Shown here piece by piece: positions 39,912-53,662 of a stretch of DNA of 64,000 bases (the stretch's first letter is position 1; every line of letters begins with the position of its first letter). The stretch lies in assembly GCA_024036415.1 (NCBI GenBank), contig JAMWET010003404.1, forward strand, positions 1-64,000, written 5' to 3'. This DNA is from Prochilodus magdalenae. Taxonomy: Eukaryota > Chordata > Actinopteri > Characiformes > Prochilodontidae. The position numbers were made by a program, and so were the translations under genes. Below the pieces are notes generated by a model. That model was given only the letters and a program-made list of their open reading frames with translations, was not told the DNA's origin and did not search any database.

Positions 39912-42140
39912 ATCTAAAAGGTTAACAAGCTGGTAAAGGAACTGAAAAACTAATGTACATTCTGAAGTACATTCTAACTTTTTCAGTCACTACTCATTAA
40001 AAGCCCAAGAACAGGGCCATCTTTGCCTTATTGTAATCTCTCAAAAATCACTGTCCACTACACCCAAGTGCAATCACAACAACATAAGTTTTACTCTCAG
40101 ACAAAACGGATGAAATAGTTATCTGTCTTAAATGTGGATGTTTGCTTTTGATGTGGTCAACATGTGTAGATGTGCTACTGTCTCTGGAAAAGTGTTGACA
40201 TATAATGCCATCACACTGCGTAAAAACCTTAACTTGACTAATAAACCTGCAGTTTTAAATAGCAACTGTAGTTTCCTGATAGCAAATAATCAATGGTGAT
40301 GATCAAATAATTGTGCATTTGACCAGTTTGTTCGTATATCTAATTGATAGGCAGATATGCATATATGTATGTGTGTTAAGCAGTTTTAATGATTTACAAA
40401 CTCATGATTTCATCAGCATCTGAATGGGATAGTCATTGACTGCTATGATGCAACCTGTACAGCACAGGATCACAATGTTTAGAGCTCCAATGCAGACATG
40501 GATCCCAAGTATTAATATTTTATTTAATATATTTATACTTTATATAACTATGAGAATGTTAGTCTGCTTGACAAACTAATTTTGCTACATTAACAAGTGA
40601 GATGAACAGACTTCGTCACATTTGATACGACAGATGCAGAAAAATACAGTTTTAACCAGTTTACATTTAATAGTCTCATGACAACTAATTATTCATATAG
40701 TAACCAAAAAAAGTTTAATATATGAATATTTAGTGTTTTAATTTGGGTCCTTGATGCATTAACCAAAAGTGTCTTGCTTTAGCTAACTCTATTTGCCTGT
40801 GTATGAATATGTGGCATGCGTAAGAGGCAGAAGGGAAGCTTCTCTAATTATCCCCCCTTCAACTCATTGTTATTCTCCACCCTCATTGTTTCTTATGACA
40901 ACTGTAGCAGCTTTCAGGAGCCCGCAGAAATATGGGGCCTGCGTGAACAGACTCTGAGGTAAATAAAAGATGAATAATAGCAAAGGAAACACAGAGCGTT
41001 GGTGTAGACAGAGCTAGTGCTGGGGATAATGCACTTGGCGAGGTGAAATATTTATAGGCTTGATTACTTCCTGCAGACATGACACCAGCATCTGCAAATA
41101 TTTCATGATCATAGTGCTTTTATGGCCAGTGCCATAACATAGTCATATCTAAGCATGCATAGAGCGCATACCCGCAGCATTAAGAACTGCTGGGTGTATT
41201 AACCTCCGTCTATGCAGAATAGCGAACTGCATTTATCTGAAGGCAGTGGATGTTCTGTTGTATTTGGACACACAAAACTGAGGCTCTGGTTTTGGTCATG
41301 TCTTCATGAGCTGTGGTGGGTGGGCTGCTGCTCGCTTGAAGACACGCAGCTGATAAGACTTAACTTGATTTTAGCATGAAATTTCTGTCAATTTCAGTCA
41401 AGTTAGCAGGGATGGAAAGCAAGTGTCCAGAAAGGAGCATAGAAATAGCACAGAAATGGCATTAAATAGGATAACATACTGTAAGCTTCCTAGCAAACTA
41501 CAGACAAAGTATGACTAAACCAGCCCTAGGAAATTACCAACACCAAATAAACAAACTAGTGTGTTTTATACTGTGCTTTAAACAAGTCATTTCTTTAACT
41601 TATGCTAACATGAACTAACAAATATTCCATCAAACAAATAGTTTATAAAGAGCTGCATCTGACTGCCAAAAAGCAAAACTGACAAATATTATATTTTATA
41701 ATATTAAAGAACAATTTTAAAACTCATCATTTAATCTTATGATAGCAGGGAACAAGCAATCTTAATTTATGAAAGGAAGCTGAAACCAGCATGCAGAAAG
41801 GGAAGATATAAACACCTCTAAAAGATTTATGGATAAAGGACACTTGAGCACAATTCATGTTATAACAACCGCTAATCAGTCTGGGTTTCTAAATACCACC
41901 ATGAGTGTACGCCTAAGTTTCTCTATTCCCTCGAGTGTAAATGCTGGATATGTTGCCACCTCTCTCTCCTCCCAGGGCAAATGCAATGAATAGAGCCTCG
42001 CAATGACAAACAAGCAGGCAGACAAAAGAGGCAGTGAATTATCGCTGTGCACCGCCCTGCTAATTAAAATTTTCGCTTGTAACTTATGTCAGTGTCGGAA
42101 GAAGCTGGCGATCAACCCCCCGCCCCTGTACCCCCTTACA
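39912..42140. other. Gene-free AT-rich DNA
   Basis: Nothing recognisable; frames are short. Confidence 0.5.
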
Positions 42141-42176
42141 AAACACACACACACACACGCACACAGACACACACAG
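42141..42176 (+). repeat. (AC)n microsatellite in C-rich DNA
   Basis: AC repeats with single-base interruptions, flanked by C-rich stretches. Confidence 0.9.
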
Positions 42177-43689
42177 CCCCCCCTCCCACCCCTTGGCTTT
42201 TTATTTGAGACGCGTGTTCGTGTGGCGGGAAAATTGCAGGGACGGACCAAGGGGGCAGCGCTTACGAAGCCAAATTGAATAGCAAGCGCACCCTAGCACA
42301 CGCGCTCTTTTGCTTACCAGCCTGCCACAAACACACTCGCACACACTCTCTCCTGGCTGAGGAATGAGATATCGGGTGCATTCCGCTCCCTGAGAAACCG
42401 TGATTGATCAACACCCAAGGAGGGTTTGTCAAAACAACAGGGGTCGAGCCCAGTGGGATGTCAATATGCTGCATTTAGTCACCCGCTAGCTTGCTAGCGG
42501 TAAGGGCTGTAAGAAAACGGGAGGGGTGATATGCTAAATGTGCCCCAAGATGGGATGCAGATGGGTATAGACTGAAGGGTACTGGTTAGGGGAGAGGGAG
42601 GTAAGTAAGGAAGAAACGATAATAAAAGAGAAAGAGAGAGAGCGGGAGAGAGAAACTCACTAACTGACCTCTGCTCTACAGGCTGAATCAGCAGGCTCAG
42701 CTGGGGAAGCTTTTAGCCACTCGCAGGACAGATGCACTGCCCTGAGCCATAATCTGTATCCCGCTTCAAATGACAAATGGCACGCAGCAGTGCAGGAATA
42801 TTGCATTATATATTAAGTACCTCCCAGTCAGTAAGTTATAGGACTGCACCCTGGTTACACTAACGCCATTCTGAAAAGGCCGCCTGCGGCCTACACCATT
42901 CTGCCGAGCTAGACTTTGTTTTACAATGTTCAATTAGATAAGTGGCACAAGCCGCGACTAAATTTAAGGTACTTAGCTGCTCACTATGGTTTCTCTCTCT
43001 GTCACTCTCTTCCATGTACCCATGGACTTTGGCATGAACTTGTGCTGTAACCACAGGAATGATATGCACTGCTAGTTGTGGGTAGTGCAATCAAAAACTA
43101 CCATTACTGACTGTTTCAGTACATAGCAGGGTGTAGCGTATTTATTACATTTTACAAAATAAAATAATTTAGATGCTTACACAAACCTATTTTAAGACCA
43201 GCCATTGAGACCATGGCACTGTTAGATGCAGCTGACTGAGGTAGACAGTATCACGGTGTTACCTGCGCTTGTTTGTTGCATACTGGTATAAAGGTTCTGA
43301 TAAAATCAAATGCTGAAACTGGATGAATGGTGTTATTTCTCACTACTATACTGTAATTATATCATTCTTTATTAATTGTGGCTTTTTAGTAACAATATCA
43401 CAAAGGACTGCATATGAGCCACTAAACAAATCACTGCATGTGTTATTGTGTGCTTCAAACCTCCTGCGTGACTGGACACATCAAAGTATTCATAGTATCC
43501 AACAAATATCTTTGTTCTAATATCTTTTCAATACATTAGTATACAATACAATAGTATATTACAGTAAATGACAATATAATTGCAATAGGATGTTCCTTCC
43601 CTATCCTGCAGTTCTAATTACAACACAGGTATATGACTTAATATATTTAATAGATATGATTCAATACATTGCAATATAATGTGCTACTG
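42177..43689. other. Gene-free DNA, locally GC-richer at the left
   Basis: 42200-42500 is CpG-richer than its surroundings, without a credible exon. 43530-43690 is AT-rich with CAATAC/CAATATA motifs that may already belong to the repeat annotated next. Confidence 0.4.
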
Positions 43690-44026
43690 TAAACAAGGTG
43701 ACATATTGCGATTTTAAAATCAAATTTTAGGAAAAACTGTCAAAACATAAAAACATTAGGTATATAGCAATATGTATAGGTTGGCCAATGCTAACATTAG
43801 CGGTGTGCCTCTATGTACTTGTTAATGTTAGAGTGCCTAGTGGCTAAAGATTGCTTACAGCCCTGCTATCTAGCAGTCAGGGGTTTTAAGCACAACACAA
43901 AAAACAGTGTCTGCCACACATCTTTGCATTAATCTATCAATACTGTGTTTTTGAAAATCGATAAAAAATCACAAAACATAACATTGCTATACTTAAGTGT
44001 ATTAATATTTTCTTACACTCCTACTA
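43690..44026 (+). repeat. Dispersed repeat family A, copy 1
   Basis: It aligns over about 330 bp with 52333-52668 in the same orientation, and part of it with 50868-51035 in inverted orientation. Landmarks in order are a GATTTTAAAA stretch, TATAGGTTGGCCAATGCTAAC, CTATCTAGCAGTCAGGGGTT, CAGTGTCTGCCACA and ATATTTTCTTACACTCC. The family is unnamed; it resembles the non-autonomous DNA transposons common in fish that contain ATATTGCGATTT-like sequence. Confidence 0.7.
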
Positions 44027-47000
44027 GTCTAGTCCTGATCTTGTAAAACAGTATGTGAAAAGGTAATGAACCCATGCCAAATTTTGATAAACTTGTGCTG
44101 AAAGTTTTACTTCATTAAACTTATATGAAGCGAGTATAAAAGTAACCTGACATTTGTTGTTGCTCTCAATGCAAAGGGTATATAGTATAATGGCGCCATG
44201 CACTGTTATGCAGTGCTAGGCAACACTGTGTGATGAAGCTTTACCAGTGTGCAGTGGCCTTTAGATTACTGACTGCGGTGTCAATTCTTTTACTAAACTC
44301 ACCCTTTTCTGGATACATTTGTTTTATTTAATGTAGTAACATTTATATCAAAAACCTAAAATACTGCAATATGCCCCACCACCAAAACAGGAACTGCAGT
44401 ATTTGTCATGGTGAAATATACTACAACATTTACTGTTGATGAGTGTGAGCCTGTGAGAGATCTAAAAAGTTCTAGGCTTCTAAAACACTGCCAGAAATAA
44501 GCCTGGCCCAATGTGAATAAGCCATAATCAGTTTGACCCGGTTCTCCCTCTCTGTCTCTCTCTTATACACACTCATTCATCTCATACACACAAACACTCT
44601 CTCTCTCTCACACACACATACACAGCTTGCTTCAGCAGCAGTCTAATGGCAGCGAATAAGAGGGATCATCCTCCCCCTGCAGTCATCTGTTTAGAGCCGT
44701 CTGGGTGGGGAGGGATGGAAGGATGGAGGGATGAAAAAGGAGGGTTAGGGATGGTAAGATTCTTGGGCTAGACCTATCTCTCCAGCTGGGAAGGGGAGGA
44801 GATGAAGGGAGGGGAGAAAAACCCTAAACCATTTTTTGACTCTTGACTGCCGTGTCTGATTAGCAGCCAGCCATATGGGCAAATGTAGAGAGGGGCGAGA
44901 GGCTAACCACGGCTAACTGTGACTGCATCCCCATAAGGGTTGGGGGTTGTACGGAGAGGCATTTAGGGCATACAAGGACTAAACCACAATTCTTCAACAC
45001 CATAAAGCTTCTGTACATTGTGGTTGTCAACGCGTTCAAATTATTCAATAGTTTGAATAGTATGTTCTCATTGTTGGCATTTATTGAGGGTGTTATGGAA
45101 TTAAGCCAAAACTAAATCTTAGTTGTCTTCTTTTAGTTTATACCATATCCTATTATGGTAAATAGATACGTACATATTATATAACATAATCAATAAAACA
45201 ACATCAAAACATTGGTTTTGATGGGGACATTGTCTCTCTCAACTCCTTTATTTGCCTTTATTGTTTCCCATTTCCTCAAATTGATTTAGCATTAAATGAT
45301 AACTTTTCAGGAACTGTGTCAGCTGTAAAACACTACAGCTTAAGCACTGCATTCATATTTAGCTCTTCCCATCTACAGTAGGGTAAGCTGATTAACATCT
45401 GCTGACCTATATACCAGAATCACAACCACAATCTACCTGACAACTCATCACAATCAAGGCTAAGGTATCACCATCCATGATTTTGACTTTCACTACTAAA
45501 ATGCAACCATAACCAGAAAATATCAAATATATCTCATGAATCTGATCCCTCTTCATCTGATCCTTGTTTGCAAGAGACAAAATATAATAACATTGATATA
45601 TATATATAATTATATAAGATATATAATTAAAATATCATCTTCTATCAGCTCCTGTCCTCTTGTTAATATGAATATGTGTTTCTGATTCAAAACCATAAAT
45701 ACAGATTGCTATGGGACATATAATAAGAAGTAGTAAGTATAATAATACATAAATAATATTACATAATTACAAAAGGGAACCCCTGGATTGGATTTAGAAC
45801 ATTTGCGAGGATGTATATGACATGGCAGGGGGAAGCACCCCCCAGGTGCATCTAGGGTTCAAACATGACCCTTGACCCCTCCTAACACCCACTGCTTCTG
45901 TTTTTCAGCCATCTGCAATATAGCAAAACAACAAGGTTCTGGTTGTTACAAGCTCTGAGTGAGGGAACAGAGGGGAAAGAAAGGGCAGGATGGATGTTAA
46001 GACCTTTTCAACCTGCAGCAGCAAGGGTCCCTAAAGTGCAGTAAGTGCTACTTAGGGCAGATAAAACAACAGTATACATGTGGGTCTTCACCTTGTAAAA
46101 GTGTCTAAAAAGTCTCTACAGGTTTTTAAAAAGAAAGGTCAGCCACCCCCAATCATGGGTAAGGCTGAAAATCTACATGGTCTTTCAATATACAACAAAA
46201 TGTGTATTTTATTTTTAATGTTTTACAGAAATTTCTTATTTATTGCTTGTGTACAAAAACTAACGGACTAACTTCCTGCCTGCGAGGTGTTGATGCACTG
46301 TTGACAGTCAGCCCTTTTAAAACCTCACCAGAAATGTTTGCCTGCCTTAAGTAAGTGCAATAACTTCAGTTGCAGATACATTTATTTTCCCAGGCAGCTT
46401 GTTAGCTGAATGTACATAATGCTAACATTTGTTTAGCTTAAAAGCAAATCCCTCTGCCTGAGCACATAGGGCCTCACAGCTTGACAGGCAAACCTAATGA
46501 CTGTGATGATTAATTGAAGCCCTAGGGACAGTTTTTCACGAGGGGGTGCATGTCTGCAACCTGCAGAATCTCTTGTGTCAAAGTCTTAGCTGGGAGCTAC
46601 TGCAGGTTGGGGGCTGTAATTTTTATTATAGAGGCCAGGTTTATGTCTAAAAATAGATTTGTTCATGCCAAGTGAAATCTGTGGTCATTTTTATAAATAC
46701 TGTCAGTATACTGCATTTCATAAAATAACAACAAGCAGCTGTGCTTGTATTATGCAAATGTTAAGGAGGTATATAACAACACCAATTATGCTTTTGCTTC
46801 AATAAGTAATAAAAAAAAAGCTGCAACAAAATTGTTGGAAATCATTTTCTGAGGGGCCTGCATAGACAGCTTGCATCAACACGTTTAACTGAGGGATGAA
46901 CTGCAACTTGTATTCAGTGACTACTATGTGTACAGGGTACAAAAGCACCAAAATGAAAATGTAACATTGCTTTCTTCATGTGATTAAGATCATTAATATT

Positions 47001-49424
47001 CCTAGACAGTTTAAAAAACAGAGAGTAATCTAAAAGACGAATGATATCTACCTTCCCAACATGTCTTGTTATAAACATCATTGTATAAATCAAACGAAAG
47101 ACAATGCACTGTAGGGTCAGACGTGTTTACATACACGAACACTTGTAAGTGTAAGCCCCTGCGTCAAATGGACGCTGCTTAACTTGTGGGCTGCCTTTCC
47201 CCACTCTGTGTGAAGGAGATATAATTGGTGAGCGATGCTCTAAAAAGGTTCCCAGTGAGGGCTGCATTTATCCAAGCCATCACCTAGTTCCAGAGATTAC
47301 CAAAATGTTTATACGTTCATTAATCCTGAGTTTCCGCTAATGCATCACTGACAATAAAATAACATCCCCACATCCCGCTGCCAAGCTTTCCCAGCTTTGT
47401 GCCAAAGTGAATTCATGGGTCCATAAATACACACACAGATGTATTCCCACTACAACATGCCATGTTAAGAAAGAATCTAGAGTTAATCCACATTACTATT
47501 ACTTTCATCTTTTTATTTTTTTATTTTGCTTAAAAGAGTGTCCTCTTTGATATTTTCATTTTCACAGAGACGACAACCCTAACAATGTCATGACTCTGGC
47601 TTTCTCTATCTCCCTCTCTCTTTTTTTGGTAGTGTGGATGTACAAAAGAAAAGATACATAGAGAGAGAGAGAGCGAACAAAAAAGAAATGCGTAGCTGGT
47701 TGGCCACTGATAAATGGAGACCATCTGATGCTTGAGAGAAATAAAAGAAGCCGGTGAAGTACCCGCACCTGTCAAGCCTTATTGAGTGAGCGTAATTTAG
47801 TGCAAGGTACATTGTAGGATGACTTTATATATTACAGGGAGCCAGCGACTGGAATCATTCATCAGCCCCATGTTACAGTAGGTATAGACAAAAGGCCCTG
47901 CAGATCTCCTCGAGATGTATGATGCTTTCCAATGCCCTTGCTGGTTGGCAGAGATGGCCATATTCAAGACAGATGTCCGTATTTTAGACGCCTAAGTGCT
48001 TCCAGAGAGAAAAGAAAACAAGAGTCCAACTGATGGTTGGGGGGGACAGAATCGAGGACTTATCTTAGAAATTAAATCAAATAGGAGTGGAGTACCAAGG
48101 CACCAATATGGTAATGAGAGGAATTTTGGGTTATCCTGGAATGGAGGTGAAAATGAAGGACTCGCAGCAAAACCTTTTGACCCTTTTCTATTTTCATTGA
48201 GCCACACAGCAACAAAAAAGAAACGTGAACCTTACACAAAGAGAGGTTTTATAAAGAGAACCCAATAAAAACTCTGCCATATAGTAGACCACCTGTGTCT
48301 AAAACAAATGCTAGGCACTCAGCGCACAATGCCTTATTATGTGCATAAAAATGTTTTCTGCACTACCATTAGGCCTACTGATGCATCCAGAAATACTGTT
48401 TGGCCTCTTCTACTATTACAGATGAAGTACAAACAGAATTCATTTGTCTGTTATTAGGCGATACGATTTTAAGTGTACAGTGCGCAGTAAAAAGCCAATC
48501 TCTCCAATTTGAATCTGCTTGAGAAATGCGTGCCTTTTTCTCCCTACATCTAACTAATAGCAGTATTACATCCTTTCAGAGACAGAGAGAAGTGATACAG
48601 TGAAAACTGTAATTAAAATGTCTAATTGGCATATTTCATAGAATGAAGTAAATTACTAGAGCCTCACCAAATAATTGAAAAACAAAGCAATTACCTTCCA
48701 CGGGCCCCATTCACTATGATAATTGCCGCAGGGGATGATTCTGGCATATGAAAAAAAGGATCATTCTTTCTGCCTCTATAGAGTCTGCTGAGCACATATC
48801 TACCTCCGGGCTCATAAGAGCAATTTCCAGCGCTTGAATGTTCATAATCATTGTGATAGCATTCAACTGAAAGGGCAGTAGCTATACAACAACCAAAAAC
48901 ACCTTAAGCCATAAAACATAAAACTGTACAGAAATGTTTTTAAATGTATAATATATGAATGCAGCAACCAAAGTCCCTGATTTTGTATAAACCATTTGCT
49001 CTTTAGCAGACAGCTTGCTCACAACACATTACTTCAGCGAACTGCTGAAAATCAAGCCTCCAAGCTCGGTCTATACAGCCAAAGGCTTGACTTCTAAACA
49101 CAGAACATCAGATAATCTTGCCTGGGCTATGCAGCTCATGGGCGTTTCTGGTAGGAATGTACATTTGTAACTGATCAAGACAGAGACCAAAATACAGCAT
49201 TTGGATGAAATGACCATCACGGACCTCCTTCTGTCCAATTTCTGCATAGACCCACATGCTTTTAACACTCATGGTGATACTGGTCTCTGCACAGATGAAA
49301 TAGTTCACTGAGAGACTTTTTTCTCTATTGTCAATATTGTACATTAATTACAGGTAATAATTGTTTATCCTCCATTCACATTGCTCTTGTCATTGTTACC
49401 ACTGGCTTGATCATATCACACATG
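44027..49424. other. Gene-free DNA with simple repeats
   Basis: Mixed CT/CA simple sequence at 44545-44624, TA-rich sequence at 45596-45630 and short GA/CT tracts at 47605-47675. No coding sequence was recognised. Confidence 0.5.
48660..48870. promoter_or_regulatory. Possible conserved non-coding element
   Basis: Complex, non-repetitive, moderately GC-rich sequence with several homeodomain-like AATT/ATAATT cores and an E2F-like CCAGCGCTTG, set between AT-rich flanks. The look is that of a developmental enhancer. This is a pattern-based guess without alignment. Confidence 0.2.
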
Positions 49425-49505
49425 ATATGTTTTTCGAAAATCACATTTATATTCTGACATCATTCATCACGATAACAATTTATATTATTAAATTGCCCGG
49501 CCCTA
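49425..49505 (+). repeat. Fragment of a fish MITE ending in GCCCGGCCCTAC
   Basis: TATCACGATAACAATTTATATT-type sequence followed by AATTGCCCGGCCCTAC matches the characteristic end of common teleost non-autonomous DNA transposons. Only one end is seen. Confidence 0.5.
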
Positions 49506-49854
49506 CTTTGACTTGACTTGAAGTCTGCTCCTGATGGGTTTTCAGCAGCTCACCAGTTTATTGGTGTGATTTTGGGTCATCTGTGTTTAGATCAGCTAAA
49601 TATCCAGCTGCTTTCTGCGGCAAATAAAGTGATGTATGTTACTGAAAAACACAACTGATTTCTTTTTTAAAAATTTTCCAAATTTAAGATTTAATTAAAA
49701 ATAATTTAATCTATTAACACTGGCATACAGAAAGTACTGGAAACATTAATGTATTTCACGTGTTAATGTAGCTTGAGCAGTGTGAGATATGAGTTTTAAA
49801 ATAATGTTTAATAAAAATTGGCCAATAGACAATTTGGCTGTAAAGAAACTTGAA

Positions 49855-50002
49855 TCAGAATCAGCCATAATCAGAATCAGAATCAAGCTTTACTAGCCAA
49901 ATATGTTCACGCATCCAAGGAATTTGTCTTTGGTTACAGCAGCTCACAGTGCACAGAGAGTAACAACATTCACACACGCGCACGCACACACACACACACA
50001 AA
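49855..50002 (+). repeat. Teleost dispersed repeat end plus (CA)n
   Basis: (AATCAG)n units lead into AAGCTTTACTAGCCAAATAT and AAGGAATTTGTCTTTGG, a combination found very widely in fish DNA as the end of a retroposon-like repeat. It finishes in a CA microsatellite (49970-50002). The family name is not assigned. Confidence 0.6.
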
Positions 50003-50069
50003 ATACCTTACATACCTGTAAACCTTACACAATGCGTAGCTGAATATGTATATTAAAGTGCTGAGTGGA

Positions 50070-50404
50070 GCTCAGTACAGAGGATGGAGCACTAGTCTGA
50101 GACAGTCGGTACAGAGGATGGAGCACCAGTCTTAGACAGTTAGTACAGAGGATGGAGCACCAGTCTAAGACAGTCGGTACAGAGGTTGGAGCACTAGTCT
50201 AAGACAGTTGGTACAGAGGATGGAGAACCAGTCTGAGACAGTCGGTACAGAGGATGGAGCACTAGCCTGAGACAGTCGGTACAGAGGATGAAGAACTAGC
50301 CTGAGACAGTCGGTACAGAGGATGAAGAACTAGTCTGAGACAGTCGGTACAGAGGATGAACTAGTCTGAGACAGTCGGTACAGAGGATGGAGCACCAGTC
50401 TGAT
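50070..50404 (+). repeat. 34-bp minisatellite, about 10 units
   Basis: Unit starts (GTACAGAGG) occur at 50075, 50109, 50143, 50177, 50211, 50245, 50279, 50313, 50347 and 50378. Spacing is exactly 34 bp except for one 31-bp unit with a 3-bp deletion, and the last unit is partial. Sub-variants (GGAGCAC versus GAAGAAC) cluster in adjacent units, a sign of local unit duplication. Confidence 0.97.
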
Positions 50405-50867
50405 TGTTTATGATTGTTGCATCTCATTTCTAGCATCAAGCTTTTATTATAGACCATAAACATATATATTTTTTATTTCATGTATTGTACATTGTATTGT
50501 AAAGATGCTTCTGAGTATCTGTGTATTTACGCTTTTGGCAAACTGCACACTCCTGGAAGAGACTCAAAAAGCGAGGGAAAGAGCTGTGCTATTTCTCATA
50601 GTTTGGGCTGTAAGTCTGGTAGGACTGTATGATGAATTTTTGTCATCACTGGGATATGAATTTCCATGAGACACACATAGGTCACAGGAACACTGGAAAT
50701 AATACATGGCACCAGAGTGATGCAATAATATTAAGAGGAACGTACCCTTAATAAAATAAGACAATATTTATATACTTAAGGACTATATTATTAGGTTTTA
50801 TGATAATATATAAATTCACAAAACAAAGAACCAATTTTAATTAATGGTTTACATGTAAAGATTGGTG

Positions 50868-51035
50868 GCATACAGCGGTTTATTTTGTGTTGCGTTTAAA
50901 CCCCTGACCGCTAGACAGCAGTTATGTTGTCCGCCATTAGACTCTTTTACTCCAACGTAAATGGAACATAAGTTCCAAAAATGGAAGAAAAAAAAATCAC
51001 AATATATCACCTTGCTTAGCATAATAATACATCAC
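50868..51035 (-). repeat. Dispersed repeat family A, inverted copy
   Basis: Read on the minus strand it matches copy 1: an AAGCAAGGTGATATATTG stretch, then CTGCTGTCTAGCGGTCAGGG and AACGCAACACAAAATAAACC. An extra non-matching stretch lies in between, so this copy is rearranged or shortened. Confidence 0.6.
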
Positions 51036-52332
51036 AGCATATTGTAACCCGTATCATATTGACAGGTTTTTGCCAGTACAAAGCCTTCATTTGACTTACT
51101 TTTGACTTATTTAACACTACAGCAATAATGTGGTTGCCTGAAATTTGGAGGCCTTTTCAATATGTTTTAGTATGCAAATCTGTAAGGATTGTGTGATGCT
51201 AGCCTCGAACATTTTGCTAATAGTTTTTTTCATTTAGAATAGTTAAACTGTTCTGCTGGAATTTAAAAAAGTGAATTCTAAAATTCTAAAGTGTTCCAGA
51301 ACTATGTTTCCTCTTTGTGGCTTTGTAGTGGAGCCTTAGCAGCCTGAATTGCGTAAATGGATTTTCATCACTTTACTACTGATGCTAATTTAGATATGCT
51401 TTTATGCATGGAATTTCAACTACTAACTTGCAAAGGTAGAGAAATGCCCAATTAAACACAATTCGAAAACTAATGAAAGAAGTTATCCAGTATGCACATT
51501 TCATGTTTTCTCTGCAGCCTGACTAAATGAACAGAATAAAGATCCCAGTGAAAAAGAGAGAAGCCTCATCAAAAATCAGTTTATGCAGATGACATGTCTT
51601 TAGATAGTCCCATTCAAACATAGCATTAACTCAAAACGCTTTTCCCCTTTGCTTTTCTCTTAAATGTCTGTGAGTAAGCAACTCAACACTGTGGGTCTAA
51701 AAAGCATTTGTAAATCAAACATAGAAGCTGCTGGTGTTGTCAGGATCATGAACATGCCACACTATCATTATCCTTAACTGTTAAAAAAAGATGACTTGTT
51801 AAAATGTGTTCAGGAAGTGATGGTTAATAGCCTGGTTAACAGCCCGATGAACGTAATAAACAATAAAACCTGTATCCCTAAAAGAAGCATTAATAAAAGG
51901 AGCATTTGGGGTTTTTTGGCATGGTAGTAAAGCTGATTTAAGTGATTTTATCATTTTCGTTTTTGCTGTATGAAAAGATTGCAGTGATAATCATTTTAAT
52001 CAAGGAACAGCAAGAAATGTGCATATTCAATAGGGTAGAATTATGTCATTACCGTTTTCTACACTTAAACAAACTTGGAAAAATTTGCTTTCAGTTTATT
52101 TACACAGTAATAAAAAATAATAACTGTACATCTAGCCAGATTCAAGATGAAACTCTATGTCTTATGTCCTTGGCTTACAGCCTTAAAGTCATTTTAGCAG
52201 AAAGCTCCTCAGTTGATTACAATAGAAACATAATAGAAGAGTAATTTTTCCACCTGCCATGAGCATCATTCCACACAGCTGTACAAAACAATCATAAAAT
52301 TAATAAAATTTTATAAAACTTATAAATTGACC
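51036..52332. other. Gene-free AT-rich DNA
   Basis: A 100-codon plus-strand frame at 51942-52244 is unrecognised and probably fortuitous. Nothing else was seen. Confidence 0.5.
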
Positions 52333-52668
52333 AGGTTTACTCTGATTTTAAAAGTTAATTTCAGCAAAACTGTCACACCACCATATGCATAGGTTTGCTA
52401 ATGCTAACTCTGGCAGTGTGCCTTTATGCTACTTGTTTATACTGGAATTAAATAGTCTAAGGGCTAAAAAGGATTACAACACTGCTGTTTAGTAGTTCAT
52501 GGTGTTAAACAAACACTATATGTTTACTATATATCCACTGTCTGCCACAAATGTTTAAATGTAAACTATTAATGAAAAATCAATACTTGTTTGAAACAAT
52601 CAACACAGTATCACAAAATACGATCTTGTGATGTTCTATATTTTCAATATTTTCTTACACTCCCACTA
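52333..52668 (+). repeat. Dispersed repeat family A, copy 2
   Basis: Direct-orientation partner of 43690-44026, sharing TTTGCTAATGCTAAC, the TGTGCCT block and ATATTTTCTTACACTCCCAC in the same order. Divergence is considerable, so the copies are old. Confidence 0.7.
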
Positions 52669-53662
52669 TAGTTTACTGTAAATGTGCTGCCCTGTTGATT
52701 CTCTCCTTATTTAAGGGGGCCACTTTCTGCTAAGTGAACAGTATTAGTACATTCTGACAGTGACTGGAAATATCGCTTTTCCATTTCTGATCACGATAAA
52801 AGTACTATCCGACACCGACCTGATATTATGAAGCACTTCACCTAAGATAACCATCTAAATACATCAAACACTGTACTATCCCACAACAAGAATTAAACCA
52901 CTAAATACATGACAACTTTCTGAATATGGGATATTATTGGCTAGATTCATTACAGGACTAAATCAAAAAAGAAATTCTCCTACAATTTCCGATCCAGCCT
53001 TTTCAACTGATATCAGCCCTTCCACACAGATATGCCATGTCTGTTTGTGACACATTACACATCAAACTGAAAGCCACTATAATTTTTAAATCCATGATTT
53101 AATAAAGGATTTTAGCACATTTCTCCACAGTTTCAGAGTAAAGTTGATGCATTACCTGGATGGGTTCTCAGTCTGTTATCATTTAAGTGTGCAGTGTTTC
53201 TCACAGATCCTAAACATGCTTTAGTGCTATACCATGGGATGTAATGATGCAGTCATGACATAAATAGTATTATTACTACTATTCAAAGATTTGGAATTAC
53301 ACGTTATTAATTATTTCTATTAGTATGTATGTGCCATTAAGCTGCAGAGGCTACGCATTTTAACATACAGTATTTTATCAGCTAGCTAATGTTCAGTATG
53401 AGGTTGGATTCTAAACTAAACTATCCCCAGAACAACTTCCATAACTTACACAGACCAGCAGTTTCCCTCAGTGACTACCACTGACTAGTCACTTTAGTGG
53501 GTGACTGATATACAGACAAATGATAACGTGTCAATATGTTAAAAGTGTATTCTTGGTATCTTAATGTCACGTTTACACCTGCCCAGGATTATTGCTGCTT
53601 CCAGGACATGTTTTAATCAAATTTCTCATTTTCTGCCTTTTGTCTTGTCCAAACCTTTTCAG
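52669..53662. other. Gene-free AT-rich DNA
   Basis: Only short frames; nothing recognisable before the Tc1 element. Confidence 0.5.

Noticed and set aside
39739..39936. Frame of repeated YYIIL residues
   Set aside because: It is a translation of the TTATA array, not a protein.
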